A model generated the notes under the pieces. That model saw only the letters and a list, made by a program, of their open reading frames with translations. It did not search any database and was not told the origin of the DNA. Positions 1 through 6,017 of a stretch of 7,243 nt of DNA are shown piece by piece. A program made the translations under genes and the position numbers. Position 1 is the first letter of the stretch; each line of letters begins with the position of its first letter. The stretch comes from CBDVAK01 sp965371945 (GTDB taxonomy: Bacteria > Pseudomonadota > Gammaproteobacteria > Competibacterales > JAHEDQ01), in assembly GCA_965371945.1 (NCBI GenBank), contig CBDVAK010000176.1, forward strand, positions 1 to 7,243, in the 5' to 3' direction.

Positions 1-4
1 CTAC

Positions 5-10
5 AGGGGG
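5..10 (+). promoter_or_regulatory. Ribosome binding site of the DUF3300 gene
   Basis: A purine-rich AGGGGG lies five bases before the ATG at 16. It supports that ATG as the real start. The promoter would lie left of the window. Confidence 0.6.
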
Positions 11-15
11 GCGGC

Positions 16-1500
16 ATGGTTCAGGTTTTCAAGCGGATTGCACCGTGGTTGGGGCTGTCGCTGCTGGTTTTGGGTTGTCCGGCGATGGCCCAGAGCGCAG
101 CAGATAGCGCCACCGTACAGGCTGCGGATCCCGACTCTTCAGCGGAGCAGTCCGTCGATGAAGCCACCGATCAGGCGGTCGCGGAGGCGGAGGGTTTTCC
201 ACCGGATCAGATTGAGCAACTGGTCGCTCCGGTCGCGCTCTATCCGGATGCATTGCTGGCGCAGTTGCTGATGGCGTCGACCTATCCTCTGGACATCGTG
301 CAGGCATCACGATGGGTGGAGGACAACGCCGACCTCGACGGCCAGGCGTTGCAGGATGCGGTGGTGGAACAGCGCTGGGACCCCAGTGTGCAGGCGCTGG
401 CGTTTTTTCCGACGGTGTTGCAGTACATGAACGAGAACCTGGATTGGACCCAGGATCTGGGTGAGGCGTTTCTCGGTCAACAGGATGAAGTGATGGAATC
501 CGTGCAAACGCTCAGGCAGGAAGCCCAGGAGGCCGGCAACCTCACGGATAACGAGCAACAGCAGGTGCTGGTGGAAGGCGACACCATCGTGGTGCAACCG
601 GCTGAACCCGAGGTGGTCTATGTACCCAGTTACGACCCCTCTGAAGTCTACAACCAGCCGCCGCCCCAGCAAACCTACTACCCGACTACCTATACACAAC
701 CTGTCCAGCCCGTTGCGGTGGATGACGGCAGCAGTGATCTGGTCACTTTCGGCGTCGGAGCCCTGGCCGGCGGGTTGCTCACCGCCGCCATCATGTGGGA
801 CGACGACGATGATGACTACCGGGGTGTCTACTATGGTGGCCCCGGCCGCTATGGTGGTCCCAGCTACTGGTCGAGCCCGGGCTACCGCAACGGAGGCTAT
901 CGCAATGCCGCCAATATCAGCAGGGATGTCAACATCCAGACCGGCGATATCAATGTCAACAGGGGCATCAGTGGCAATACCGGCAAGTGGGAGCACAATT
1001 CAGAACACCGCGGCAACATCCGTTACAAGAACGAAAAGACCAAGGCCCGATATTCCGGTGATCGCAAACGCACATCGGTCGATCGCGAGGTGGCGCGTGG
1101 GCGCCAGCAGGGCGGTCCGCGTGGTGGTGCCGCCAAGCAGCCATCCCAAAAACTGTCGGCCGCTAAAAGGCCGAAGCAGCAGCCGAACCTCAAACAGGCG
1201 TCACGAAAAACGCCGGCGTCCGGCAAACGCACCGCGGCCAGCAAGCCGAACAAGCGCAATGTCGATCTGAAACGACCGCCCAACAGCGCACCAAAAGCCA
1301 GGGCGCCCGCTGCAAAAGCTCCAAAACCCAAGTCAGCCGCGGTCGCCAAAGCACCCAGGAAAAAACCGAAAGCGTCCGCCGGTGCCTTCAAAAAATCCAG
1401 TGGCAGCCTGGACCGGGCGGCCAGCAAGCGCGGCGCCAAGAGTGTCAAGAGAAGCGGCCACTCGGGTGGCGGGCGTAAAGCACGTTCGAGACGCGGTTGA
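16..1500 (+). CDS. DUF3300 domain exported protein with polybasic C-terminal tail
   Basis: This 494-residue protein of the DUF3300 family has no established biochemical function. A signal sequence covers residues 1-26. It offers a signal peptidase I site (AMA before Q26) and also a lipobox-like VLGC with Cys21, so the protein is either periplasmic or lipid-anchored. Residues 28-60 are acidic. The DUF3300 core runs from about 61 to 215, recognisable by LVAPVALYPDALLAQLL, the QASRW segment, RWDPSVQALAFFP and, near its end, VYVPSYDP. A Gln/Pro/Tyr-rich linker leads to a Gly-rich hydrophobic stretch (241-260), which could be a membrane segment. Six aspartates (262-267) and a Gly/Tyr/Arg-rich stretch follow. 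From about 332 to the end the protein is dominated by Lys, Arg, Ala, Pro and Ser, resembling histone-H1-like tails. A DUF2950 gene follows 23 bp after the stop codon, a pairing I recall as recurrent in proteobacteria. The family call is strong; the function is unknown. Confidence 0.9.
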   Translation: MVQVFKRIAPWLGLSLLVLGCPAMAQSAADSATVQAADPDSSAEQSVDEATDQAVAEAEGFPPDQIEQLVAPVALYPDALLAQLLMASTYPLDIVQASRWVEDNADLDGQALQDAVVEQRWDPSVQALAFFPTVLQYMNENLDWTQDLGEAFLGQQDEVMESVQTLRQEAQEAGNLTDNEQQQVLVEGDTIVVQPAEPEVVYVPSYDPSEVYNQPPPQQTYYPTTYTQPVQPVAVDDGSSDLVTFGVGALAGGLLTAAIMWDDDDDDYRGVYYGGPGRYGGPSYWSSPGYRNGGYRNAANISRDVNIQTGDINVNRGISGNTGKWEHNSEHRGNIRYKNEKTKARYSGDRKRTSVDREVARGRQQGGPRGGAAKQPSQKLSAAKRPKQQPNLKQASRKTPASGKRTAASKPNKRNVDLKRPPNSAPKARAPAAKAPKPKSAAVAKAPRKKPKASAGAFKKSSGSLDRAASKRGAKSVKRSGHSGGGRKARSRRG

Positions 1501-1505
1501 CCGGC

Positions 1506-1511
1506 AAAGGA
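1506..1511 (+). promoter_or_regulatory. Probable ribosome binding site of the DUF2950 gene
   Basis: AAAGGA sits 12 bases before ATG 1524. The spacing is a little long, but this is the only good Shine-Dalgarno match here. It favours ATG 1524 over the TTG at 1497 that overlaps the DUF3300 stop codon. Confidence 0.45.
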
Positions 1512-1523
1512 ACCCCTCCAGCG

Positions 1524-2465
1524 ATGAAAATCATGACTGAAACCAAATCTGCAACGGTTTGCGGGTGCTTTGCGGCATTGTTGCTTGTGACATTGATATC
1601 GATACCGGCGATGGCGGAGCAGAGCTCTTTCGAGACACCTGGAGCAGCCGCTCAGGCACTGATAGATGCCATGGTCGCCGAAGATAGCGAGGCGCTGCGT
1701 GACGTGTTGGGGACGGATGCGGGGGAGTTGTCATCCGGCGATCCGATCGGGGACGCGATCGAACGCGAGGATTTCGTGGATGCCGCGGTGGAAGCCGCTG
1801 GTATCGAGCAGGAGGACGGAGTCGATGATCGGGCCATCCTGGTGGTCGGCGACGATGACTGGCCGTTCCCGATCCCGCTGGTCCGGGAAGCATCGGGATG
1901 GCGTTTCGACACCGACGCCGGTTTGGAAGAGCTCTACGTACGCCGGATCGGGCGCAACGAACTGTACGCCATTGCGGTCGCGGAGGCCTACGCGCAGGCA
2001 CAGTACGAGTATGCCGGGACGGATAGATACAGCGACGGTGTGCCCGAGTTCGCGGACCGGTTTATCAGTACCGAAGGCAAACGCGATGGCCTCTATTGGC
2101 CTGCGGTCGAAGGCGAGCCACAGAGCCCTGTGGGCGAGTTCCTGGTGGCGGCGGCCGCGGACGGCTACCGCAAGGCTGAAGATGGTGGGCTGGTGCCCTA
2201 CCATGGGTATTTCTATCGGATGCTCGATGGTCAGGGACCTCACGCTGCCGGTGGTGCGATGAGCTATGTCAGCGATGGTCACATGAACCAGGGTTTCGGT
2301 CTGATTGCCTACCCGGCCGAGTACGGCAATTCAGGAATCATGAGTTTCATGGTCAACCAGCAGGGTATCGTGTTCGAGAAGGATCTCGGCGAGCAGACCA
2401 CGGAAGTGGCGGCTTCGATCACGGTCTTCGATCCGGATCGCAGCTGGGAACCGGTGGTAGACTGA
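1524..2465 (+). CDS. DUF2950 family exported protein
   Basis: This is a 313-residue protein from ATG 1524. The frame is open back to a TTG at 1497, but starting at 1524 gives a normal signal peptide: a short charged start, a hydrophobic core (about 12-29) and an AMA cleavage site before Glu32. The mature protein matches DUF2950 along its whole length. Hallmarks include GWRFDTDAGLEEL (about 125-137), RRIGRNELYAI (140-150), an AYAQAQYEYA stretch, DGLYWP (188-193), the SPVGEF segment, PYHGYFYRML (225-234), the QGPHAAGGA loop, the GFGLIAYPAEYG and SGIMSFMVN stretches, and the ending FDPDRSWEPV. No enzymatic motif is evident and the family has no assigned activity. It sits directly behind the DUF3300 gene on the same strand and is probably co-transcribed with it, so the two products may work together in the periplasm or at the outer membrane (inference). 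Confidence 0.9.
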   Translation: MKIMTETKSATVCGCFAALLLVTLISIPAMAEQSSFETPGAAAQALIDAMVAEDSEALRDVLGTDAGELSSGDPIGDAIEREDFVDAAVEAAGIEQEDGVDDRAILVVGDDDWPFPIPLVREASGWRFDTDAGLEELYVRRIGRNELYAIAVAEAYAQAQYEYAGTDRYSDGVPEFADRFISTEGKRDGLYWPAVEGEPQSPVGEFLVAAAADGYRKAEDGGLVPYHGYFYRMLDGQGPHAAGGAMSYVSDGHMNQGFGLIAYPAEYGNSGIMSFMVNQQGIVFEKDLGEQTTEVAASITVFDPDRSWEPVVD

Positions 2466-2572
2466 GGCGATCTCTGTCAACAAAGTTACCAGCGTGCTTG
2501 CTGAATAGTTGCGCGCCGAACAAGTCTGGGCAAGGTTGTTTGATGAGAGAACTTGTCGGGTTTGGGCGATCA
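2466..2572. other. Convergent intergenic gap with imperfect inverted repeat
   Basis: This is 107 bp between the DUF2950 stop and the stop of the converging patatin gene. An imperfect inverted repeat pairs 2516-2525 (CCGAACAAGT) with 2551-2559 (ACTTGTCGG), giving nine pairs, one bulged base and a 25-base loop. It could act as a shared bidirectional terminator, but the loop is long and no T-run follows on either strand, so the assignment is weak. No convincing coding sequence is present. Confidence 0.25.
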
Positions 2573-3826
2573 CTACTCGGTCATCGGTTTCGCTCCGGCC
2601 TTGCGCGTGTAGGTTTCGGTGGCGAATCCGGGCGGGGTCTTATGCCAGGCCGATTTGCCCACCGCCAGCCGGTAGCCCAACCGGTAGAGCTTCGTCATGT
2701 ACACCGGGTCGAATCCCTCCTCGGGCTCCTCGGTGAAGGTGGACGGGATGTAGGCCAGGTTGAAGTCCAGTCCGTCGCGTTTGGCAAGCGCGAAAATCTG
2801 GTACAGATCGCCGACACCCTGAGTGCGAATCAGCGAAGCGATCGAACGCGAGGCGATCGGTACCAGTGTCGGTTTGATGCCACGGTAGTCTGCTTCCAGA
2901 AAGGCATTGCGGATAACGTATACGCGTGAGTTTCCCGTTACCCGGAGCTTGGCCTGGAGTCGCGGCCAGTCGACCGCGGACGGATAGACGAATACCTGGG
3001 CACCGGTGCCGCCGTCGACATGCATTTCATCGAAGCGCCCGCCATCGGCCTCGACTTCGATCAGCACCGGTGGAAACGCCACCGGGATCGATGTGGATGC
3101 CAACAGAATCTCTTGTATCAGTTCGTACTTGTGCGAGTAGTCGCTGACCGCGATTGCGCCAATATTCCAGATCACCGGACGGGCGGCATCGAGATTGAAA
3201 GTGCCGATGAACAGACGTCGTCCACGCTGGTGCTCACGAGCGATCGCATCGATCACCTCGTCATTGACGTAGCGGGCGATGAGGTTGCGCAATGGGTGGG
3301 TGTCGACGATCGAGTCGCCGAAGGCCACCGTCAAGAGGCTGCGCCGTACCACGATATCGCTGGTGCTGACCGTGGTGTAGACCTCCTCCAGGCGGTCATC
3401 GAAGTCCGGGCCGAGAAAAGCGAAAGGTGCGGTCAGTGCGCCGGTACTGACGCCCGTCACCATGGTGAATTCCGGCCGGCTGCCAGCAGCGGTCCAGCCC
3501 ACCAGCAATCCGGCACCGAAGGCCCCGTTGGCACCGCCACCGGATATGGCGAGATAGTTGTGGGGTTTGCCATAGATGTCCGGGAATTCAGCCCGAATCT
3601 GTGTCTGGTTGGCGTCCTCCAGACGTTGCAGCAGGCCAGCCGGGGCCTGGTCGCCCCAAAAGCGGGCGCCGGGAATACCGGGGATGGCGGCATTCTTGGT
3701 CAGGTCACTCGGTACCGGACGGCGCTCGGGTGCGATCGAACAGCTGCTGGCCGCGGCTAGCAGAATGCCGGCCAGAGTGGCGTGCGCAAGCTGAGCACAG
3801 ATCCGCTTTCGCAACGGTTTGGTCAT
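2573..3826 (-). CDS. Patatin-like phospholipase, putative lipoprotein
   Basis: This 417-residue serine hydrolase of the patatin family is predicted to cleave acyl esters of phospholipids or other lipids with a Ser-Asp dyad. Visible motifs are the glycine-rich oxyanion segment GGGANGAFG (96-104), the nucleophile elbow GVSTG with Ser127, and the DGG motif with Asp271. All are in the usual order and spacing, so the enzyme looks intact. The N-terminus is basic (KPLRKR), followed by a hydrophobic stretch (about 17-26) and ASSC at 26-29, a lipobox-like site that would make Cys29 the lipid-bearing residue. Export and anchoring to the outer membrane are inferred. ATG 3826 is preceded on the minus strand by GAGGT with good spacing. 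The gene is divergent from the MFS gene and convergent with the DUF2950 gene, so it is probably monocistronic. The true substrate is unknown. Confidence 0.9.
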   Translation of the reverse strand: MTKPLRKRICAQLAHATLAGILLAAASSCSIAPERRPVPSDLTKNAAIPGIPGARFWGDQAPAGLLQRLEDANQTQIRAEFPDIYGKPHNYLAISGGGANGAFGAGLLVGWTAAGSRPEFTMVTGVSTGALTAPFAFLGPDFDDRLEEVYTTVSTSDIVVRRSLLTVAFGDSIVDTHPLRNLIARYVNDEVIDAIAREHQRGRRLFIGTFNLDAARPVIWNIGAIAVSDYSHKYELIQEILLASTSIPVAFPPVLIEVEADGGRFDEMHVDGGTGAQVFVYPSAVDWPRLQAKLRVTGNSRVYVIRNAFLEADYRGIKPTLVPIASRSIASLIRTQGVGDLYQIFALAKRDGLDFNLAYIPSTFTEEPEEGFDPVYMTKLYRLGYRLAVGKSAWHKTPPGFATETYTRKAGAKPMTE

Positions 3827-3829
3827 CTC

Positions 3830-3852
3830 TAAACCTCACATCGAGGTGGTTA
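3830..3852 (-). promoter_or_regulatory. Inverted repeat covering the patatin ribosome binding site
   Basis: Read on the minus strand, the patatin leader contains ACCTC, a five-base loop GATGT, then GAGGT, which is the Shine-Dalgarno sequence seven bases before ATG 3826. The arms (3843-3847 and 3833-3837) are perfectly complementary. Outer TAA/TTA trinucleotides (3850-3852 and 3830-3832) extend the symmetry with a two-base bulge. In RNA this could hide the ribosome binding site; in DNA it could be an operator in the divergent spacer. No regulator gene is present in the window to choose between the two. Confidence 0.35.
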
Positions 3853-3936
3853 GTCTGATCTGGACCTGCGCCGCCCGCTCAATCGTTTCTTTCACGCTCG
3901 GCTTCGCCCAGAATGGCACGCATACTTCCGGTTCCG

Positions 3937-3941
3937 ACAGG
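3937..3941 (+). promoter_or_regulatory. Ribosome binding site supporting GTG start of the MFS gene
   Basis: ACAGG lies six bases before GTG 3948. It is a modest Shine-Dalgarno match, but it agrees with the family's usual N-terminus and overall length. Confidence 0.4.
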
Positions 3942-3947
3942 CAGCCC

Positions 3948-5159
3948 GTGACCACTGAAACCTGCCAGCGCCGCCCCGGTGTGGGTGAGTTTATCGCGTT
4001 GACCGCGTTACTGGTATCGCTGGTGGCACTGTCGATCGACGCCATGCTACCGGCACTGCCGGAGATCGGCGCTGACCTCGCCAACCCCAACGCCAACGAC
4101 AATCAACTGGTGATTTCGACGCTGTTTCTGGGACTCGCGTTCGGACAGCTCATCTATGGGCCTTTGTCCGACAGTTACGGGCGCAAGCCGGTCATCTTTC
4201 TGGGTCTGGCGATATTCATGCTGGGTTCTCTGATGTCCATGTTCGCTTCCAGTTTTTCACTCATGCTGGTGGGGCGCCTGATACAAGGGGTAGGCGTGGC
4301 GGGGCCACGAATTGTCACCGTGGCGTTGGTGCGGGATCAGTACGAAGGTCGCGCCATGGCCCGCATCATGTCGTTTGTCATGGTCGTATTCATACTGGTG
4401 CCGGTGCTGGCTCCCGCGCTGGGCCAGTTGATACTGATGGTTGCGGACTGGCGGGCCATCTTTGCAGTATTTCTGGCAATTGCCGTCGTCGCTATCGTCT
4501 GGACAGCGCTGCGGCAGCCGGAAACGCTGCCCAAAGCAAATCGGGTAGCACTGCGGCCCGGTATCGTGATGGCTGCCATGGTGCGGATCCTCACCACACG
4601 GACCGCCTTGGGCTACACGCTGGCGGCTGGGCTGATCTTCGGTGCATTCGTGGGCTATCTCAATTCGGCGCAGCAGATCTTCCAGCAGAACTACGCGTTG
4701 GGCGCATGGTTTCCGCTTTATTTCGCTGTTCTGGCACTGGCGATAGGTGCCGCGGCACTGGTCAATGCCCATCTGGTGATGCGACTGGGCATGGCGACAT
4801 TGTCGAAGAGGGCCGCCCTGTGGATTGGTCTGTTGTCCCTGGGTTTTCTGCCATTTGCCTGGGCGGTAGGGGGGCTGCCGCCTCTGTGGGCGATGACATC
4901 TTACCTGTTGGCATTGTTTTTTTGCATTGGGATCTTGTTTGGCAACCTGAATGCGATGGCCATGGAGCCGCTCGGGGATATTGCCGGGATTGGTGCGACG
5001 GTGGTCGGCTTTTTGTCTACCCTGATCGCGGTCGCGTTGGGCACCGCGATCGGCAGGGCCTACGACGGCACGGTACTGCCGTTGGTTGCCGGCTTCGCAA
5101 TTCTCGGCGTGGCGACCCTGGTTGCACTATGCTGGGCGGGAGCGCAGCGGCTGCATTGA
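3948..5159 (+). CDS. MFS multidrug efflux transporter, Bcr/CflA family
   Basis: This is a 403-residue inner-membrane proton antiporter of the drug-resistance (DHA1) type, closest in pattern to Bcr/CflA. Hydrophobicity read by eye gives 12 membrane helices in two halves, with a cytoplasmic linker at about 188-217. Diagnostic features are Asp31 in helix 1 (ALSIDAMLPALP), motif A in loop 2-3 (GPLSDSYGRKP, 71-81), Arg110 in helix 4 (VGRLIQGVG), the helix 5 APALGQ segment followed by DWRAIF, and EPLGDIAGIGAT before helix 11. The frame is open back to TTG 3819, but that extension would overlap the start of the divergent patatin gene and add 43 residues with no family resemblance. GTG 3948 places helix 1 at the usual distance from the N-terminus and gives the typical length of about 400 residues. 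The substrate cannot be predicted. The gene appears to be transcribed alone. Confidence 0.9.
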   Translation: MTTETCQRRPGVGEFIALTALLVSLVALSIDAMLPALPEIGADLANPNANDNQLVISTLFLGLAFGQLIYGPLSDSYGRKPVIFLGLAIFMLGSLMSMFASSFSLMLVGRLIQGVGVAGPRIVTVALVRDQYEGRAMARIMSFVMVVFILVPVLAPALGQLILMVADWRAIFAVFLAIAVVAIVWTALRQPETLPKANRVALRPGIVMAAMVRILTTRTALGYTLAAGLIFGAFVGYLNSAQQIFQQNYALGAWFPLYFAVLALAIGAAALVNAHLVMRLGMATLSKRAALWIGLLSLGFLPFAWAVGGLPPLWAMTSYLLALFFCIGILFGNLNAMAMEPLGDIAGIGATVVGFLSTLIAVALGTAIGRAYDGTVLPLVAGFAILGVATLVALCWAGAQRLH

Positions 5160-5182
5160 GTCGATGTACTGACAAGTTGCCG

Positions 5183-5195
5183 GCCCGGTGCGGGC
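5183..5195 (+). terminator. Weak hairpin downstream of the MFS gene
   Basis: GCCCG-GTG-CGGGC forms a perfect five-pair GC stem with a three-base loop, 24 bases after the MFS stop codon. Only a short TCTTT follows at a distance, so it is an incomplete intrinsic terminator at best. Confidence 0.25.
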
Positions 5196-5238
5196 AATCG
5201 GTCTTTGCGGGCTGAGACGGGAAGGGGGCAGTGAGTCG

Positions 5239-5340
5239 GTGTTGGACTATACCCGCGCCAAGTCGGTCTGGTTGCGCACTTCAGATGATCCCGTCCCCGA
5301 TCTGTTCGTGATGCGTAGACACATGCCGGAGCCAGCATGA
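5239..5340 (+). CDS. Possible 33-residue leader ORF overlapping the next start
   Basis: GTG 5239 opens a 33-codon frame that ends in TGA 5338-5340, overlapping the ATG of the following gene in an ATGA arrangement typical of translational coupling. A purine-rich GAAGGGGG (5221-5228) lies 10 bases before the GTG. The peptide is mixed and polar (it begins with VLDYTRAKSVWLRTS), has no signal peptide or membrane segment, and resembles no family I know. The frame is open upstream to 5173, with another GTG at 5188. It could equally be a chance ORF in GC-rich DNA or a remnant of a longer gene. Confidence 0.25.
   Translation: MLDYTRAKSVWLRTSDDPVPDLFVMRRHMPEPA
5328..5331 (+). promoter_or_regulatory. 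Ribosome binding site of the YbaY-MliC gene
   Basis: GGAG lies five bases before ATG 5337 and supports that start. It falls within the possible small upstream ORF. Confidence 0.5.
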
Positions 5341-5996
5341 GAACTCTCGTCTGTTTCAGCCTGTTGATGCTCGGGCTGGGTTCTGTCGGCGCCGGTGACG
5401 GTGCATCGACCTTGTCGGGCGAAGTGGTTTTTCCGCAGTTGGTCCGGTTGCCGTCCGGGGCGGTCCTGCGGGTAACACTGGAGGATGTCAGCCTTGCGGA
5501 CGCACCGGCCACGGAGCTGGCTGCACAGTTTGTCGAGCCCCGGGAGGATGTTCTGAGGATCCCATTCGCGTTGAGCTATCTCCACAGCGAAATCGACCCC
5601 CGTCACAGCTATGCAGTGCGCGCCCAGGTGCGCGGCAGCGACCAGCGATTGCTTTGGACCTCAACCACACACCACGGCGTGCTCACCCGGGGGCACCCCG
5701 CCGGCGGGATCCTGGTTGATGTGGTGGCGGTGGCCGCGGCAGCTGAGCCCGACCTGGCTCCAAGGCCTCGCGCGCTTGTTTTCGTGTGCGGCGAAATGGA
5801 ACTGCTGGTGCGGTTTGGTCATGGTGAGATCCGGCTCTATCTGCCCGGACGCAACGTGGTGCTGGCGCAGGTCCGCTCGGGTTCCGGTGCCCGCTATGAG
5901 GGCGAGGGTGTGTTGTTCTGGAACAAGGGCGACGAGGCCTTGCTGGAGGTGGATGGCGTGCGCTACGGGGGGTGTCTGCGTCAGCGCGAGCCATGA
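5337..5996 (+). CDS. Exported YbaY-like / MliC lysozyme-inhibitor fusion protein
   Basis: This is a 219-residue secreted protein with two recognisable domains. Residues 1-20 form a signal peptide ending near SVGAG. There is no cysteine at a lipobox position, so a soluble periplasmic protein is favoured. Residues about 26-133 match the YbaY-type beta-sandwich lipoprotein family: SGEVVFPQLVRLPSGAVLRV, the LEDVSLADAPA signature, the IPFALSY stretch, YAVRAQVRG and the VLTRG segment. Residues about 146-214 match MliC/PliC, the periplasmic inhibitor of C-type lysozyme. Two cysteines (151 and 213) are placed to bridge the domain, and the conserved SGSGARY and FWNKGDEA segments are present. Ser183 and Lys197 lie 14 residues apart, the spacing I recall for the two residues that enter the lysozyme active site in the Pseudomonas MliC structure. 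The predicted role is protecting peptidoglycan from host or environmental lysozyme; the job of the YbaY part is unknown. The gene converges with the aminotransferase, with 21 bp between stop codons. Confidence 0.85.
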   Translation: MRTLVCFSLLMLGLGSVGAGDGASTLSGEVVFPQLVRLPSGAVLRVTLEDVSLADAPATELAAQFVEPREDVLRIPFALSYLHSEIDPRHSYAVRAQVRGSDQRLLWTSTTHHGVLTRGHPAGGILVDVVAVAAAAEPDLAPRPRALVFVCGEMELLVRFGHGEIRLYLPGRNVVLAQVRSGSGARYEGEGVLFWNKGDEALLEVDGVRYGGCLRQREP

Positions 5997-6008
5997 CCGG
6001 ATTCGGTC
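5995..6008. terminator. Small hairpin at the convergent stop-stop junction
   Basis: GACCG-GATT-CGGTC forms a five-pair stem with a four-base loop, overlapping the stop codon of the MliC-fusion gene and lying in the 21 bp gap before the aminotransferase stop. No T-run flanks it on either strand. It may be a minimal shared terminator or chance. Confidence 0.15.
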
Positions 6009-6017
6009 CGACATCCG

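Noticed and set aside
307..996. 229-codon minus-strand ORF opposite the DUF3300 gene
   Set aside because: Its product is low-complexity, rich in Val, Ala, Ile and His, and resembles no family. It lies fully antisense to a confidently identified gene and is explained by GC-rich codon usage.
1497..1523. TTG 1497 start for the DUF2950 gene, overlapping the DUF3300 stop
   Set aside because: It lacks a clear ribosome binding site and lengthens the signal-peptide n-region. ATG 1524 has AAAGGA upstream and a normal signal peptide.
1755..2853. Exact 16-base direct repeat GCGATCGAACGCGAGG at 1755-1770 and 2838-2853
   Set aside because: Both copies lie in coding sequence, in different frames and strands, and encode family-appropriate residues. 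With only two copies and no flanking similarity, coincidence built on the common GCGATCG word is the simplest explanation.
3020..3760. 246-codon plus-strand ORF inside the patatin gene
   Set aside because: It is a shadow of the patatin gene, whose catalytic motifs are all in the minus-strand frame. The shadow product shows no recognisable domain.
3850..3900. Possible minus-strand -35 box (TTGAGC) for the patatin gene
   Set aside because: No acceptable -10 hexamer lies at 16-18 bases from it, so a sigma-70 promoter cannot be supported by eye.
3819..3947. N-terminal extension of the MFS protein from TTG 3819
   Set aside because: It overlaps the start of the divergent patatin gene, has no resemblance to the transporter family and leaves no room for the patatin leader. 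GTG 3948 with ACAGG upstream gives the family length.
5060..5606. Overlapping minus-strand ORFs across the MFS end, spacer and start of the YbaY-MliC gene
   Set aside because: They run through two confidently assigned plus-strand genes, have Arg/Thr/Pro-rich composition and match no family.
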